From positions 62,001-126,000 of the forward strand of contig NZ_JASERL010000019.1 in assembly GCF_030766935.1 (NCBI RefSeq): a DNA stretch of 64,000 nucleotides, read 5' to 3'. This DNA is from Streptomyces sp. KL109B (lineage in GTDB: Bacteria > Actinomycetota > Actinomycetes > Streptomycetales > Streptomycetaceae). This document shows, one piece after another, positions 17,084-25,163 of the stretch; the first letter of the stretch is position 1, and each line of letters opens with the position of its first letter. The translations under genes were made by a program, and so were the position numbers. The notes beneath the pieces were generated by a model. The model searched no databases and was not told the origin of the DNA. It saw only the letters and a program-made list of their open reading frames with translations.

Positions 17084-17626
17084 ATGACCGCCGCACAAGC
17101 GCAATTCCTGGAAGTCGCCGAAGTGGCCCCGGTCCCCGACGGGCTCAAGATCGAACACCCCGACGTGGCCGACGGAGCCGCGATCTGGCGTATCGCCCGC
17201 GACTCGAAGGTGCTCGACCTCAACTCCTCCTACAGCTACCTGCTGTGGTGTCGCGACTTCGCCGCCACGTCGGTGATCGCACGCGACGAGAAGGGCGGGG
17301 TGGCCGGTTTCATCACCGGTTACGTGCGTCCCGAGCGGCCGGACATCCTCGTGGTGTGGCAGGTCGCCGTGGACGCTGCGCACCGCGGGCGCGGCCTCGC
17401 CGCCGCGCTGCTCGACGGGCTCGCAGCGCGGGTCGCGGCGGCGCGTCCGGTCACCACGCTGGAGACGACCATCACGCCCGACAACGCCGCGTCCCAGGCC
17501 CTGTTCACCTCGTTCGCCCGCCGGCACCGCGTCGGCGTGGCGCGCACGGTGCTGTTCGACGCGGGGCTGTTCCCGGACGACGGGCACCTGCCCGAGGAGC
17601 TGTACCGCATAGGCCCGCTGGCCTGA
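17084..17626 (+). CDS. ectA: L-2,4-diaminobutyrate N-gamma-acetyltransferase EctA
   Basis: A 180-aa GNAT-fold enzyme that acetylates 2,4-diaminobutyrate with acetyl-CoA, the second step of ectoine synthesis. The acetyl-CoA loop is VAVDAAHRGRGLAAALLDGL (about residues 88-107). Also present are the family-typical LDLNSSYSYLLWCRDFAATS and TTLETTITPDNAASQALF. ATG 17084 gives the expected short N terminus (MTAAQAQFLEVAEV). It is the first gene of ectABCD, 76 bp before ectB. Confidence 0.95.
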   Translation: MTAAQAQFLEVAEVAPVPDGLKIEHPDVADGAAIWRIARDSKVLDLNSSYSYLLWCRDFAATSVIARDEKGGVAGFITGYVRPERPDILVVWQVAVDAAHRGRGLAAALLDGLAARVAAARPVTTLETTITPDNAASQALFTSFARRHRVGVARTVLFDAGLFPDDGHLPEELYRIGPLA

Positions 17627-17702
17627 GCGCGCCCTCGATCCACCCCCGATCCACCCACCCCCGAACCCCCCTCAACTTTCCCTCCCTAGAGGAGTTTTCG
17701 CT

Positions 17703-18974
17703 GTGACCATCACCCAGCCGGACCTGAGCGTCTTCGAGACCCTTGAGTCGGAGGTGCGCAGCTACTGCCGCGGCTGGCCCACCGTCTTCGACCGGGCGCA
17801 GGGCAGCCGTATGTACGACGAGGACGGCCACGAGTACCTGGACTTCTTCGCCGGCGCCGGTTCGCTCAACTACGGGCACAACAACCCGGTGCTGAAACGC
17901 GCGCTCATCGACTACCTGGAGCGCGACGGCGTCGTGCACGGGCTCGACATGTCGACCTCGGCCAAGCGCAACTTCCTGGAGTCGTTCCAGAACATCATCC
18001 TGCGCCCGCGCGACCTGCCCTACAAGGTCATGTTCCCGGGCCCGACGGGCACCAACGCCGTCGAGTCCGCGCTGAAGCTGGCGCGCAAGGTCAAGGGCCG
18101 CGAGTCCATCGTGTCCTTCACCAACGCCTTCCACGGCATGTCGCTCGGCTCGCTCGCCGTGACCGGCAACGCCTTCAAGCGGGCCGGCGCCGGCATCCCG
18201 CTGGTGCACGGCACGCCGATGCCGTTCGACAACTACCTGGACGGCCAGACCCCGGACTTCATCTGGTTCGAGCGGCTGCTTGAGGACTCCGGTTCCGGCC
18301 TGAACACCCCGGCCGCCGTGATCGTCGAGACGGTGCAGGGCGAGGGCGGCATCAATGTCGCCCGTGCCGAGTGGCTTCGCAAGCTGGCCGATGTCTGCGA
18401 GCGTTGGGACATGCTCCTGATCGTCGACGACATTCAGATGGGCTGCGGCCGCACCGGCGCCTTCTTCTCCTTCGAGGAGGCGGGCATCACGCCGGACATC
18501 GTGACCGTGTCGAAGTCCATCAGCGGGTACGGCATGCCCATGTCGCTGTGCCTGTTCAAGCCGGAGCTGGACGTCTGGGAGCCGGGCGAGCACAACGGCA
18601 CGTTCCGCGGCAACAACCCCGCGTTCGTGACCGCCGCCGCGGCCCTGGAGACGTACTGGACCGACGGCGCGGCCATGGAGAAGCAGACCATGGAGCGCGG
18701 CGAGCAGATCGACGAGGTCCTTGCCGCGCTGCGCCTGGAGTACCACGACGAGATCGTCGAGTACCGCGGCCGCGGTCTCGTCTGGGGCATCGAGTTCCGC
18801 GACAAGGAGCGGGCCAACAAGGTCGCACGGCGCGCCTTCGAACTGGGCCTGCTCATCGAGACCTCCGGCCCCGAGAGCGAGGTCGTCAAGCTGCTTCCGG
18901 CACTGACGATCACGCGCGAGGAGCTGGACGAGGGTCTGCGCACGCTCACCCGAGCCGTGCGCGAGACCGTCTGA
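17703..18974 (+). CDS. ectB: Diaminobutyrate-2-oxoglutarate transaminase EctB
   Basis: A 423-aa class III PLP aminotransferase that makes L-2,4-diaminobutyrate from aspartate semialdehyde and glutamate, the first ectoine step. FPGPTGTNAVESALKLARK binds the PLP phosphate, LLIVDDIQMGCGRTG holds the PLP-contacting Asp, and the lysine is in IVTVSKSISGYGMPMSLCL. It ends DEGLRTLTRAVRETV. The GTG start has a GAGGAG site. The length is the family norm. Confidence 0.96.
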   Translation: MTITQPDLSVFETLESEVRSYCRGWPTVFDRAQGSRMYDEDGHEYLDFFAGAGSLNYGHNNPVLKRALIDYLERDGVVHGLDMSTSAKRNFLESFQNIILRPRDLPYKVMFPGPTGTNAVESALKLARKVKGRESIVSFTNAFHGMSLGSLAVTGNAFKRAGAGIPLVHGTPMPFDNYLDGQTPDFIWFERLLEDSGSGLNTPAAVIVETVQGEGGINVARAEWLRKLADVCERWDMLLIVDDIQMGCGRTGAFFSFEEAGITPDIVTVSKSISGYGMPMSLCLFKPELDVWEPGEHNGTFRGNNPAFVTAAAALETYWTDGAAMEKQTMERGEQIDEVLAALRLEYHDEIVEYRGRGLVWGIEFRDKERANKVARRAFELGLLIETSGPESEVVKLLPALTITREELDEGLRTLTRAVRETV

Positions 18975-19014
18975 CACGCACCACCACGTTTACGAGGAAA
19001 GGCAGCAACTCACC

Positions 19015-19419
19015 GTGATTGTCCGTTCGTTCAAGGAGATCGAGAACACCGACCGACACGTGAAGTCGGCGACCGGCACCTGGGAGAGCAAGCGCATCGT
19101 GCTTGCCAAGGAGAAGGTCGGCTTCTCTCTGCACGAGACGATCCTCTACGCGGGGACCGAGACCGACATGTGGTACGCCAACCACATCGAGGCCGTGCTG
19201 TGTGTGGAGGGCGAGGCCGAGCTCACCAACCGGGAGACCGGTGAGACGCACTGGATCGAACCAGGAACGATGTACCTCCTGGACGGCCACGAGAAGCACA
19301 CCATGCGCCCGAAGACCGACTTCCGCTGCGTCTGCGTGTTCAACCCTCCGGTGACCGGACGGGAGGACCACGACGAGAACGGCGTCTACCCGCTGCTGAC
19401 AGAGGACGAGGAGGCCTGA
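19015..19419 (+). CDS. ectC: L-ectoine synthase EctC
   Basis: A 134-aa cupin enzyme that cyclises N-gamma-acetyl-diaminobutyrate to ectoine. It has the family N terminus MIVRSFKEIENTDRHVKS, the cupin strands IEAVLCVEGEAELTNRETGE, and the iron-ligand region WIEPGTMYLLDGHEKHTMRP. It starts with GTG after a GAGGAAAGG site, 40 bp after ectB and 5 bp before ectD. Confidence 0.96.
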   Translation: MIVRSFKEIENTDRHVKSATGTWESKRIVLAKEKVGFSLHETILYAGTETDMWYANHIEAVLCVEGEAELTNRETGETHWIEPGTMYLLDGHEKHTMRPKTDFRCVCVFNPPVTGREDHDENGVYPLLTEDEEA

Positions 19420-19424
19420 TCCAG

Positions 19425-20321
19425 ATGACGACCGCACCCGACATCACGGACCTGTACCCGACGCGTGGCGCCTCCGAAGTCGCCACGCCGCGTGTCGACC
19501 CGGTCGTCTGGTCGCCGGAGGGGACGCGTGGTCCGATCCGCCAGTCGGACCTCGCCTCCTTCGAGCACGACGGCTTCCTCGCCATCGACGAACTGATCGG
19601 CCCGGACGAGATCGGCATCTACCAGGCCGAGTTGAACCGTCTGGTCACCGATCCGACGATGCGCGCCGACGAGCGCTCCATCGTCGAGAAGCAGTCGCAG
19701 GAGATCCGCTCGGTCTTCGAGATCCACAAGATCAGCGAGGTCTTCGCCCAGCTGGTGCGCGACGAGCGCATCCTGGGGCGGGCCCGCCAGATCCTCGGCT
19801 CGGACGTCTACGTCCACCAGTCGCGGATCAACGTCAAGCCCGGTTTCGGGGCCCGAGGCTTCTACTGGCACTCGGACTTCGAGACCTGGCACGCCGAGGA
19901 CGGCCTGCCGAACATGCGCACGGTGTCCGTCTCCATCGCCCTGACGGAGAACTACGACACCAACGGCGGGCTCATGATCATGCCCGGCTCGCACAAGACG
20001 TTCCTCGGCTGCGCGGGTGAGACGCCGAAGGACAACTACAAGAAGTCGCTGCAGATGCAGGACGCGGGCCTGCCCTCGGACGAGGCCCTCACCAAGTTCG
20101 CCGACGCCCACGGCATCAAGCTGTTCACCGGCAAGGCCGGCTCGGCGACCTGGTTCGACTGCAACGCCATGCACGGCTCGGGCGACAACATCACCCCGTA
20201 CCCGCGCTCGAACGTGTTCATCGTGTTCAACAGCGTGGAGAACGCGGCGACGGAGCCGTTCGCGGCACCGGTGCGGCGGCCCGAGTTCATCGGGGCGCGT
20301 GATTTCACGCCGGTGAAGTAG
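19425..20321 (+). CDS. ectD: Ectoine hydroxylase EctD
   Basis: A 298-aa Fe(II)/2-oxoglutarate-dependent dioxygenase that converts ectoine to 5-hydroxyectoine. The iron-binding His and Asp are in GFYWHSDFETWHAEDGLPN (H-x-D, about residues 147-149) and the distal His in WFDCNAMHGSGDNITPYPRS. Substrate-contact residues lie in YVHQSRINVKPGFG. It closes the operon, so this strain should make both ectoine and hydroxyectoine. Its last 32 bases are duplicated just downstream. Confidence 0.96.
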   Translation: MTTAPDITDLYPTRGASEVATPRVDPVVWSPEGTRGPIRQSDLASFEHDGFLAIDELIGPDEIGIYQAELNRLVTDPTMRADERSIVEKQSQEIRSVFEIHKISEVFAQLVRDERILGRARQILGSDVYVHQSRINVKPGFGARGFYWHSDFETWHAEDGLPNMRTVSVSIALTENYDTNGGLMIMPGSHKTFLGCAGETPKDNYKKSLQMQDAGLPSDEALTKFADAHGIKLFTGKAGSATWFDCNAMHGSGDNITPYPRSNVFIVFNSVENAATEPFAAPVRRPEFIGARDFTPVK

Positions 20322-20401
20322 TTCGACCCCCCGGCCGGGGGTCCGGGGGTTGGCCCCCGAAAGACACAGCATCGGGGCGCGTGATTTCACGCCGGTGAAG
20401 T
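20288..20401 (+). repeat. 32-bp duplication of the ectD 3' end flanking a GC-rich hairpin element
   Basis: Bases 20288-20319 (the last codons of ectD) recur exactly at 20370-20401, both beginning CATCGGGGCGCGTGATTTCA. Between them lie CCCCCCGGCCGGGGG and GGGGGTTGGCCCCC palindromes followed by AAAGACACAG. The same AAGA.ACACAG tail follows the hairpin at 6.0 kb. The arrangement looks like an insertion that duplicated its target, and the hairpins could also terminate ect transcription. Confidence 0.85.
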
Positions 20402-20459
20402 GATCCTCGTACGCGAGTGAGTTGGGGCGGGACCGATCGCGGTCCCGCCCCAACTGCCG

Positions 20460-21566
20460 TTACAGCCAGGCCAGTTGGGCGGCCCGGTCCAGGAGGGCGC
20501 GGGCCACCGTCGGGTCGCCGGTGCCGGACGGCAGGTGGTCGGGGGTGATGCGGCCGCCGACGAGGCGGCAGAAGTCGACGGGGTCCAGGGCGAGTTCGGC
20601 CCGGACCGGTTCGTCCTCGGAGCCGAGGATCCACTCCGTGGTGCGGCTCGCGTCCGTGACCGTGAGGGCGACGGGCGGGGCCTGCGGGCCGAGCGCCGCG
20701 CCCAGGATCCGTACGGCGAGCTGGACCAGGCGCCACAGATGGGCGGCGGGCGGCGGGGGCACGGGGAGGTCGAGGGCGCGGCCGATGTCGTCGCTGTGGA
20801 TCCACGTCTCGAAGGCCCGGACCAGGAAGTGGTCGGCGACGGGCAGCCGCGCCCCCATCAACGTAGCGGCCTGTGCGGCGAGTTCAGCGTCGCGGGCGGC
20901 GGGCGCGGAGAGCAGTTCGGCGGCGCGGGCGCGCCAGGTGGCGACGGTGTCCCGGGGGTCGCGGGCGCGTTCGTGGGCGATGACGGTGCGGGTGCGGGAC
21001 TCCCAGGCGGCGCGCCAGTCGCCACCGCCGTCGTCGTGGCCGTGGTCGTGGTCGTGGTCGTCCGAGGTGCCGGTGGGTGGTTCGTGGGCGGGCAGGCCGA
21101 GGTGGGCGGCGAGCGGTTCGTCGGCGGCGATGAGGTGGGCGACGGTGTCGCGCACGGTCCACCCGTGCACGACCTCCGTGGACCAGGCGTCCGTGGCCGC
21201 GGCGTCCGCCGCCTCGGCGAGCAGGGCCTGGAGCGCGGCGACGGTGGCCGCGTAGGGCTGGGCGTGCGGGGCGGTGGACTTGGCGGCGGGGCGGCGGGCG
21301 AGGGCGGCGGCGAGGGGGCCTGTGTCGGTGCGCAGAGGGTGGCGGGCGGCGCCGTTGCCGTTCGCTCCGCTCTCGCTCGCGCCGTCGCCGTTCGGGCCTT
21401 CCAGGGTGCGGACCGTCGCCCGCAGGCGTTCCGCCTCGGCCGCGCACTCCTCGCAGTCCGCCAGGTGCACGGGGACCGCGCGCTGTTCGTCGGCGGGGAG
21501 GGCGTGCAGCGCCCAGGCGCCCAGGAGTTCGCTCACCGTGGCGTGGTCGTGCGCGTCCGTGGCCAT
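20460..21566 (-). CDS. Zinc-finger anti-sigma factor fused to a maleylpyruvate-isomerase-like (MDMPI) domain
   Basis: A 368-aa protein. The N-terminal anti-sigma domain has the HxxxCxxC zinc motif in VPVHLADCEECAAEAERL (about residues 32-49), after LLGAWALHALPADEQ. From about residue 105 an MDMPI_N-type four-helix domain follows, with WTVRDTVAHLIAADEPLAAH and HFLVRAFETWIHSDDIG; a His/Asp-rich loop lies around residue 170. It overlaps the sigma gene by 1 base, so it most likely holds that sigma factor inactive. The MDMPI domain, which binds metal and mycothiol in relatives, hints at redox or metal sensing; that is inference. Confidence 0.85.
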   Translation of the reverse strand: MATDAHDHATVSELLGAWALHALPADEQRAVPVHLADCEECAAEAERLRATVRTLEGPNGDGASESGANGNGAARHPLRTDTGPLAAALARRPAAKSTAPHAQPYAATVAALQALLAEAADAAATDAWSTEVVHGWTVRDTVAHLIAADEPLAAHLGLPAHEPPTGTSDDHDHDHGHDDGGGDWRAAWESRTRTVIAHERARDPRDTVATWRARAAELLSAPAARDAELAAQAATLMGARLPVADHFLVRAFETWIHSDDIGRALDLPVPPPPAAHLWRLVQLAVRILGAALGPQAPPVALTVTDASRTTEWILGSEDEPVRAELALDPVDFCRLVGGRITPDHLPSGTGDPTVARALLDRAAQLAWL

Positions 21567-22186
21567 CAGGCACCCCTTTCGTGAGCCTCGAAGTCCGGCT
21601 CCGCCGGGTCCGCCAGGGTTTCGGCCAGGCGGTGCAGTGCGGTGCGCAGGCGGGTCTTGGCGGTGCCTTCCGGTATGCCGAGTTCCGCCGCCGCCTGACG
21701 GTACGTCCGGCCGGCGAAGTACGCCAGGTGTACCACTTCACGTTGCGGCAACGGGAGTTGGGCCACCGCCGAGTGCAGGAGCAGCGAGCGCTCGCGGTCG
21801 ACGACGCGTTCGTCGGGGCCCGGGTCGGGGGCCGGGATGGCGTGCAGCGCGGCGTCGTCGGCGACCGCGGCCTTGCGGTGCCGGGCCTCGCTGCGCACCC
21901 AGTCCACGGCGCGGCGGTGCGCCAGCATGGTCAGCCAGGTGCGCAGCGAGCCGCGCCGCGCGTCGAAGGCGTAGGGCCGGGCCCACAGGTGCGCGAAGAC
22001 CTCCTGGGCCACGTCGTCGGCGGCGCCCGTCGAGCGGGTCACGCGCACGGCGACGCCGCGGACCAGCCCGCTGTACGCGTCGTACGCCTCGGAGAGCGCG
22101 TTCTCGTCCCCGTAGACGAGACGCCGGTGCAGCTCGGCGTCGTCCTTGCGGTCGGGCGCTTCCGTACGGGCCACCGGCACCACCAC
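21566..22186 (-). CDS. ECF RNA polymerase sigma factor (SigK/RpoE-like)
   Basis: A 206-aa sigma-70-family protein. Region 2 is LSEAYDAYSGLVRGVAVRVT through DVAQEVFAHLWARP and RGSLRTWLTMLAHRRAVDWV (about residues 30-100). Region 4 is LPQREVVHLAYFAGRTYRQA through IPEGTAKTRLRTALHRL (about 145-190). It starts at one of several adjacent GTG codons near an ACGAGG site. It is translationally coupled to the anti-sigma gene downstream. Three 15-bp tandem repeats lie 50-100 bp upstream and could be part of its promoter. Confidence 0.88.
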   Translation of the reverse strand: MVVPVARTEAPDRKDDAELHRRLVYGDENALSEAYDAYSGLVRGVAVRVTRSTGAADDVAQEVFAHLWARPYAFDARRGSLRTWLTMLAHRRAVDWVRSEARHRKAAVADDAALHAIPAPDPGPDERVVDRERSLLLHSAVAQLPLPQREVVHLAYFAGRTYRQAAAELGIPEGTAKTRLRTALHRLAETLADPAEPDFEAHERGA

Positions 22187-22234
22187 CTCGTAGTGCCTTC
22201 CTAGCGTCCTGGCGAGCGGGACGCCAGAGTCCGA

Positions 22235-22279
22235 CCGGACTTCGGGTTACCGGACTTCGGGTTACCGGACTTCGGGGCT
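22235..22279. repeat. 15-bp tandem repeat upstream of the ECF sigma gene
   Basis: The unit CCGGACTTCGGGTTA occurs at 22235 and 22250 exactly and again, altered at its 3' end, at 22265. Read on the sigma gene's strand it is TAACCCGAAGTCCGG. It lies between the upstream aminotransferase stop and the sigma start, overlapping the presumed promoter region. Each unit holds the palindrome CCGAAGTCCGG/CCGGACTTCGG. Confidence 0.85.
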
Positions 22280-23392
22280 TCAGCCGGAGAGGACGTCGAG
22301 GAGGCGGTCGACGTCGGCGGTGGTGTTGTAGAGGTGGAAGGAGGCCCGCAGGTTCCCCGCCCGGTTGGAGAGTTCGATGCCGGCGCCCTGCAACTCGCCC
22401 TGCTTCGCCCCGAGTTCGGGGACGGACACGATCGGGGAGCCGGGCGAGGGCACCGGCTCGCACCCGAGCGAGGCGAGACCGGCACGGAAGCGGTCGGCGA
22501 GCGCGAGGGCATGAGCCTCGATCGCCGCCACCCCCAACTCCTCGACCACGGCGAGGGATTGGCGCGCCCCTGTGTACGCGACGAGGCCGGGCGTCTCGTC
22601 GAACCGGCGGGCGGAGTGGGCGAGTTCGGTGACGGGGCCGTAGCAGCTGTCCCAGGGCTTCTCGCCCGCGGTCCAGCCGCCGAAGACGGGTGTGAGGGCC
22701 TCGAAACCCTCGGGGTCCTGCGGGCCGACGAAGAAGACGGCGCCGCGCGGGCAGGTCAGCCACTTGAAGGCGACGGAGGCCAGGTAGTCGGCGTCGGCCG
22801 CGAGCGCGGCGACCGGGTACCAGCCGGCGGCCTGCGACACGTCGACGTAGAGCCGGGCGCCGTGCGCGCGGGTGGCGGCGCGCAGCGCGGGCACGTCGAC
22901 CACCCGGCCGTCCGCCGACTGGACCGCGCTCACCGCGACGAGCGCCGTGCCGGGGCGTACGGCGTCGGCCAGCGCGTCCAGCGGCACGGCGCGCACCTTG
23001 AGGTCGCCGCGCACATGGAAGGGATTGACGGTGGAACTGAAGTCCCCCTCGGCGGTGAGGACTTCGGCGCCCGCGGGCAGGGAGGCGGCGATGAGCCCGC
23101 TGTACACGGCGACGGACCCGCCGACCGCGACCCGGCCCACCGGCACGCCCGCGATCCGCGCGAACGCCGCGCGCGCCTCCTCCACGTCGCCGAAGAGCGA
23201 GTCGGGGGAACGCCCCTCGGCCATGTCGGCGATCGCGGACCGCATCGCGTCGGCGGCCCGGACGGGCAGCAGCCCGGAGCTCGCGGTGTTCAGGTAGGTG
23301 GTGGCGGGGGTGTACTGCGCGCGGACGAGGGCCGCGTCGAGGACCTGTTCCTGGACCTGTTCCTGGACCTGGTGCTCACCGGAAGTCTGCAT
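22280..23392 (-). CDS. Class V aminotransferase / cysteine-desulfurase-like PLP protein
   Basis: A 370-aa PLP enzyme starting MQTSGEHQVQEQVQEQV, where a 12-bp DNA repeat encodes the repeated EQVQ residues. TYLNTASSGLLPVRAADAM is the usual opening of the fold. The PLP Asp lies in ARLYVDVSQAAGWYPV, and the lysine is in LASVAFKWLTCPRGAVFFVG (about residue 215). No conserved active-site Cys loop of true cysteine desulfurases is evident, so an aminotransferase or lyase role is more likely. The substrate is unknown. It ends 94 bp before the sigma gene on the same strand. Confidence 0.85.
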   Translation of the reverse strand: MQTSGEHQVQEQVQEQVLDAALVRAQYTPATTYLNTASSGLLPVRAADAMRSAIADMAEGRSPDSLFGDVEEARAAFARIAGVPVGRVAVGGSVAVYSGLIAASLPAGAEVLTAEGDFSSTVNPFHVRGDLKVRAVPLDALADAVRPGTALVAVSAVQSADGRVVDVPALRAATRAHGARLYVDVSQAAGWYPVAALAADADYLASVAFKWLTCPRGAVFFVGPQDPEGFEALTPVFGGWTAGEKPWDSCYGPVTELAHSARRFDETPGLVAYTGARQSLAVVEELGVAAIEAHALALADRFRAGLASLGCEPVPSPGSPIVSVPELGAKQGELQGAGIELSNRAGNLRASFHLYNTTADVDRLLDVLSG

Positions 23393-23515
23393 GGCCCCAC
23401 TGTGCCGCGCCGCCAACTACCCGTCTATTGCGAATATTTACGGGATATGTCTAAGCAACCCTTATGCATGCAGGTCAAGGTGGGGCGGGGTGAGGTGGGG
23501 TGAGGCGAGGTGGGG

Positions 23516-24238
23516 TCACGCCTGCGGGACCGCACACCCTTCGGGGCCGCAGGCATCGCCGCCGCCGTTGGCCGTGCCGTCGATGACGGTGAGCGGGGAG
23601 CGCTCGTCCCAGGCCTGGGTCAGGGCCTGCGCGAAGACCTCGGCGGGCTGGGCGCCGGAGACGCCGTACTTGCGGTCGAGGACGAAGAACGGCACGCCGT
23701 TCGCGCCGAGTTCGGCGGCCTCGCGCTCGTCGGCGCGGACCGCGTCGGCGTAGGCGGTGGGGTCCGCGAGCAGGGCGCGTACGTCGCCCTCGTCGAGCCC
23801 GGCGTCGACGCCGAGTCGTACGACGTGCTCGGGGTCGCCGAACACGGAGCCCTCCTCGGCGAAGTTCCCCCGGTACAGCGCGTCGATCATCGCGTCCTGT
23901 ACGCCCTTGTCCTTGGCGAGGTGGAGGAGGCGGTGCAGGTCGAAGCTGTTGCCGAAGTCGCGGCCCTCGGTGAGGTACGGCAGTCCGAGCGCGGCGGCCT
24001 GCTGCCCGAGCCCCTGCTCATTGGCGGCGGCCTGCGCCTCGCTGATGCCGTACTTCTTGGCGATGTACGGGATGACCTGGCCGGTCTCGCCGGGCTTGGC
24101 GTCCGGGTCGAGCTCGAAGGACCGGTGCACGACCTCGACGTCGTCCTTGTGCGCGAAGTCGGCGAGGGCCTGCTCGAAGCGGGCCTTGCCGATGTAGCAG
24201 AACGGGCAGTTGATGTCGGTCCAGATCTCGACGCGCAT
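23516..24238 (-). CDS. DsbA-family (FrnE-like) thioredoxin-fold oxidoreductase
   Basis: A 240-aa cytoplasmic protein beginning MRVEIWTDINCPFCYIGK with the CPFC redox motif at about residues 11-14. The alpha-helical insertion and the cis-Pro loop GANGVPFFVLDRKYGVSGAQ near residue 185 follow, as in the FrnE/2-hydroxychromene isomerase branch of DsbA. A short Gly/Cys tail (GGGDACGPEGCAVPQA) carries two further cysteines. There is no signal peptide, so it acts in the cytoplasm, perhaps in a thiol-disulfide or polyketide-related step. Confidence 0.9.
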   Translation of the reverse strand: MRVEIWTDINCPFCYIGKARFEQALADFAHKDDVEVVHRSFELDPDAKPGETGQVIPYIAKKYGISEAQAAANEQGLGQQAAALGLPYLTEGRDFGNSFDLHRLLHLAKDKGVQDAMIDALYRGNFAEEGSVFGDPEHVVRLGVDAGLDEGDVRALLADPTAYADAVRADEREAAELGANGVPFFVLDRKYGVSGAQPAEVFAQALTQAWDERSPLTVIDGTANGGGDACGPEGCAVPQA

Positions 24239-24540
24239 GGGGGGTCTCGCTTTACGTGGAAGTGTCTGCGAAGCCCTGAGGGCCTCTACGGGGCGGCGGC
24301 GCCCACCCCACCCGACATCAACCACCCCCACCACCCCCTCATTCCCACCACACCCACGCCCCTTCGGGGGCCGGGTACCACCCCCAACCCCGCCCATCTC
24401 CCACCCACCCGCCCCGGGGTTGCGCAGTGTGTCGCTCGTGCGGCTCTCTACCTGCCGCGCCCTGTCGGGGCGAGGCCCTTGGAACGCAGGAGACCCGCGG
24501 CCGCCCCGGCACCCCCCGAAACGCCACGCCAAGCCGCCCC
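24239..24540. other. Gene-free spacer before the tandem repeat array
   Basis: This is about 300 bases of Pro-codon-like C-rich sequence (CCACCCCCACCACCCCCTCA) with no credible gene on either strand and no obvious homology to the array that follows. It separates the DsbA-like gene from the repeats. Confidence 0.5.
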
Positions 24541-25100
24541 CATCAAGCCCCTGCGGCGCTTGAGCAGCGGGGACCGGGGCAGAGCCCCGAGGCGTAGGAA
24601 CGGACGACCGCCACACGCACGGCACCCAGCCACACGACCGCACCCCGGCAGGCCAAGCCCCCGGAGGGGGCGGGAGGGCGGGAGATGGGCCGGGCAGAGC
24701 AAAGTCGGCGACAGCACGGCACGCCAAAGCCGACCCCTTCAAGCCCCTGCGGCGCTTGAGCAGCGGGGACCGGGGCAGAGCCCCGAGACGTAGGTGCGGG
24801 GGCCGCGACCCGGGCCCCACCGGGACAGACCGCAGCGCCCCATCAAGCCCCTGCGGCGATTGAGCAGCGGGGCCCGGGGCAGAGCCCCGAGGCGTAGGGG
24901 CGGACGACCGCCACACGCACGGCACCCAGCCACACGACCGCACCCCGGCAGGCCAAGCCCCCGGAGGGGGCGGGAGGGCGGGAGATGGGCCGGGCAGAGC
25001 AAAGTCGGCGACAGCACGGCACGCCAAAGCCGACCCCTTCAAGCCCCTGCGGCGCTTGAGCAGCGGGGACCGGGGCGGAGCCCCGAGGCGTAGGGGCGGG
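24541..25100. repeat. Tandem direct repeat, two copies of about 260 bp at a 300-bp period
   Basis: Bases 24541-24800 and 24841-25100 match almost perfectly: I count about seven differences. Each copy starts and ends with the dispersed repeat (CAAGCCCCTGCGGCG, TTGAGCAGCGGGG, then CCGGGGC.GAGCCCCGA), around a unique core of about 150 bp beginning CGGACGACCGCCACACGCAC. So four copies of the short element bracket two copies of the core. Degenerate extra pieces (CGAGGCGTA.GGGCGGGGGCC) continue to about 25155. I see no coding frame that explains it. Confidence 0.92.
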
Positions 25101-25163
25101 GGCCGCAGCGCGCCGAGGCGTAAGGGCGGGGGCCGCGGCGGGCCGAGGCGTAGGGGACGGGTG

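Noticed and set aside
22280..23392. Cysteine desulfurase (SufS/IscS)
   Set aside because: The fold is similar, but I cannot find the conserved active-site Cys loop or any Suf/Isc neighbours, so I kept the broader aminotransferase call.
24541..25100. CRISPR array
   Set aside because: The repeated units are about 260 bp with identical cores, not short repeats with variable spacers, and no cas genes are near.
24239..25163. Coding potential in the repeat region
   Set aside because: Frames on both strands repeat themselves with the DNA repeat (for example two copies of the same 90-codon frame) and have no start sites or motifs. It is better described as repeats.
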